Positions 62,993 to 64,000 of a DNA stretch of 64,000 nt are shown piece by piece. Position 1 is the stretch's first letter, and each line of letters opens with the position of its first letter. A program made the position numbers and the translations under genes. The notes below the pieces were generated by a model. The model had not been told where the DNA came from, made no database searches, and saw only the letters and a list, made by a program, of their open reading frames with translations. Source of the DNA: Nocardioides abyssi (GTDB lineage Bacteria > Actinomycetota > Actinomycetes > Propionibacteriales > Nocardioidaceae). The stretch is taken from NCBI RefSeq assembly GCF_030412915.1, contig NZ_JAUHJR010000004.1:62001-126000 (forward strand). The letters are read 5' to 3'.

Positions 62993-63438
62993 TTGTCGGG
63001 AGGGGTCTCGGCGGGGGTGGCCTCGTGGTGGGTCGCGCCGTGGGTGCGGCGGTCCTCCTTCATCTCGGCCTCGTACAGGTGTCGGCGGCCGCCGACGAGC
63101 GCCTCGCGGGCCTCGCGCTCGACGTCCTTGAACGCCGCGTAGTAGGTGTCGTCATACGCCTCGACGATCTGGAAGGTCCAGCGGCCCTCGATGACGTTGC
63201 GGCCGATGATCTCGGTGCGGACCTTGTCGGCCAGCTCAGTGTGGCCGGCCTCCTCCAGCAGGTCGACGGCGTCGCCGGCGGTCAGGTCGGCGGTGCCGCT
63301 CATCCGGTGGAAGTTGTAGAGGAACCCCCGGGCGGCCTCCACCGCCTCGAGGGCCTCGGACAGCTTCCCCAGCGCCTCGACCGTGGCGTCGGTGACGCCG
63401 TCGGGCCGCGTGTGCCGATCGTCGGGGCCGCTGGTCAA
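62989..63438 (-). CDS. Conserved hypothetical helical protein
   Basis: 149 residues, charged and helix-rich: LGKLSEALEAVEAARGFLYN, DLLEEAGHTELADKVRTEII, IVEAYDDTYYAAFKDVEREA. The start is a TTG overlapping the upstream stop (TTGA), so it is translated by coupling. The C-terminal 25 residues are disordered. I recall similar proteins in other actinobacteria, but no function. Confidence 0.7.
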   Translation of the reverse strand: MTSGPDDRHTRPDGVTDATVEALGKLSEALEAVEAARGFLYNFHRMSGTADLTAGDAVDLLEEAGHTELADKVRTEIIGRNVIEGRWTFQIVEAYDDTYYAAFKDVEREAREALVGGRRHLYEAEMKEDRRTHGATHHEATPAETPPDK

Positions 63439-63656
63439 GACAGGACGCTCTTCGCGTCGACCACCCCGTGGCGGGACTCGATGGCGTCGGCGAGCTTGGC
63501 GATCTCGTTCTCGCTCAGCGAGACCCCGACCTCGTCGGCGCCCTTGCGCAGCTCCTCGGCGACGGTGCCCTCGGTGGCGCCGTCCTGCCAGGAGGAGACC
63601 CGGTCGACGATGATCTGGACGGCTTCGTTCTTCTCGTTCGCGTTCTGCTCGGTCAT
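63435..63656 (-). CDS. Small acidic hypothetical protein
   Basis: 73 residues, helical and charged (AVQIIVDRVSSWQDG, TVAEELRKGADEVGV, ENEIAKLADAIESRHG). It is the first gene of the leftward unit containing the helical protein, aldo/keto reductase and racemase-fold enzyme, each coupled to the next by overlap or adjacency. Unknown function. Confidence 0.65.
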   Translation of the reverse strand: MTEQNANEKNEAVQIIVDRVSSWQDGATEGTVAEELRKGADEVGVSLSENEIAKLADAIESRHGVVDAKSVLS

Positions 63657-63701
63657 GCGCGACCTGTACCCACCTCGTCGCGAGCCACCTACGCTCGGGT
63701 C

Positions 63702-64000
63702 ATGGAGGTGCGCGCACGTCCCCGTGCGGCGCCCGGTGGGTGGGCAGCACCGGTCGCAGGACTGGTCGCAGCACTGGTCGTGGCCGTCTGCCTGACGGCG
63801 TGCACCTCGGACGACGGCTTCCCGACCAGTGCCGACGGTCCGACGTCCGGGTCGGCCCAGCCGTCCGAGAGACCCGAGCGGACCGCGCCCACCGGGCTCG
63901 TGGCGCCCGAGCGGACCCCGACGTACGTCGCCGCCGACGGCCGACCTCGGAGCGCGAGGCTCACCGTGCCGGCGATCGGGCTCACCGGACTGGCCGTGGT
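63702..64000 (+). CDS. Truncated lipoprotein, probably a class F sortase
   Basis: The reading frame runs off the right edge, so only about 99 codons are present. A hydrophobic leader ends in the lipobox LTAC (VAVCLTACTSDD), followed by a Ser/Thr/Pro/Asp-rich linker. The last visible segment, ARLTVPAIGLTGLAVV, is the typical opening of the sortase beta-barrel in class F enzymes. The catalytic Cys lies outside the window. If correct, it transpeptidates surface proteins. ATG at 63702. Confidence 0.6.
   Translation, partial: MEVRARPRAAPGGWAAPVAGLVAALVVAVCLTACTSDDGFPTSADGPTSGSAQPSERPERTAPTGLVAPERTPTYVAADGRPRSARLTVPAIGLTGLAV

Overview
The window is very GC-rich DNA from an actinobacterium, most likely Nocardioides or a close relative in the Propionibacteriales. 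This is inferred from codon use, the many GTG starts and 4-base start/stop overlaps, and the family content; no rRNA or other strict marker is present. It has two parts. Bases 1 to about 9,533 look like the end of an integrated genomic island. From 9,534 to 64,000 it is ordinary chromosome.

Island (1-9,533). A rightward operon holds the end of a CcsB cytochrome c assembly protein, a tiny membrane protein, CopC, a CopD-CtaG fusion, a BlaI/MecI repressor and an M56 membrane protease. It converges on a leftward operon for DsbA-like, VKOR, CcdA and TlpA/ResA proteins. Together these are a kit for copper handling, extracytoplasmic thiol oxidation and reduction, and cytochrome assembly, with a possible protease-repressor sensor. 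A complete but lone ATP synthase b subunit gene (atpF) follows, then about 0.9 kb of decayed sequence. The island ends at a 38-base copy of the 3' half of a tRNA-Pro-like gene followed by a tRNA-type terminator, which is the signature of a tRNA attachment site.

Chromosome, 9.6-22.4 kb: two divergent secreted proteins (a Tat-exported glycosidase-like protein and an Ig/lectin-fold protein), an orphan histidine kinase, several small proteins, a YnfA-like membrane protein, a spermidine-synthase-like protein, an MscS channel, a DapB-fold dehydrogenase and a coupled DUF1501/DUF1800 pair. 22.7-35.1 kb: two CNNM/CBS (HlyC/CorC) transporters and then a cluster conserved with mycobacteria, namely CDP-alcohol phosphatidyltransferase, DUF881, Sbp, DUF881, gcvH, garA-like FHA protein, MerR (FtsR-like), DUF151, MerR, and gcvP behind a glycine riboswitch. 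A TasA-like gene is inserted antisense between gcvH and garA.

35-50 kb: a serine hydrolase, small secreted proteins, TldD/TldE, a sulfotransferase, a CaiB/BaiF pseudogene remnant, SbcC/SbcD, FdhD and an M1 aminopeptidase (PepN). 50-64 kb: an S55 (SpoIVB-like) secreted protease, a hemerythrin-like protein, a putative manganese transporter next to a manganese catalase, a BTAD regulator, oxidoreductases, an aquaporin, a lipoprotein cyclophilin, an alanine racemase-fold enzyme, an aldo/keto reductase and, at the right edge, a truncated lipoprotein that looks like a class F sortase.

The clearest structure outside genes is a set of long perfect or near-perfect inverted repeats, mostly between convergent genes, and a hairpin that hides the ribosome binding site of the first CNNM/CBS gene.
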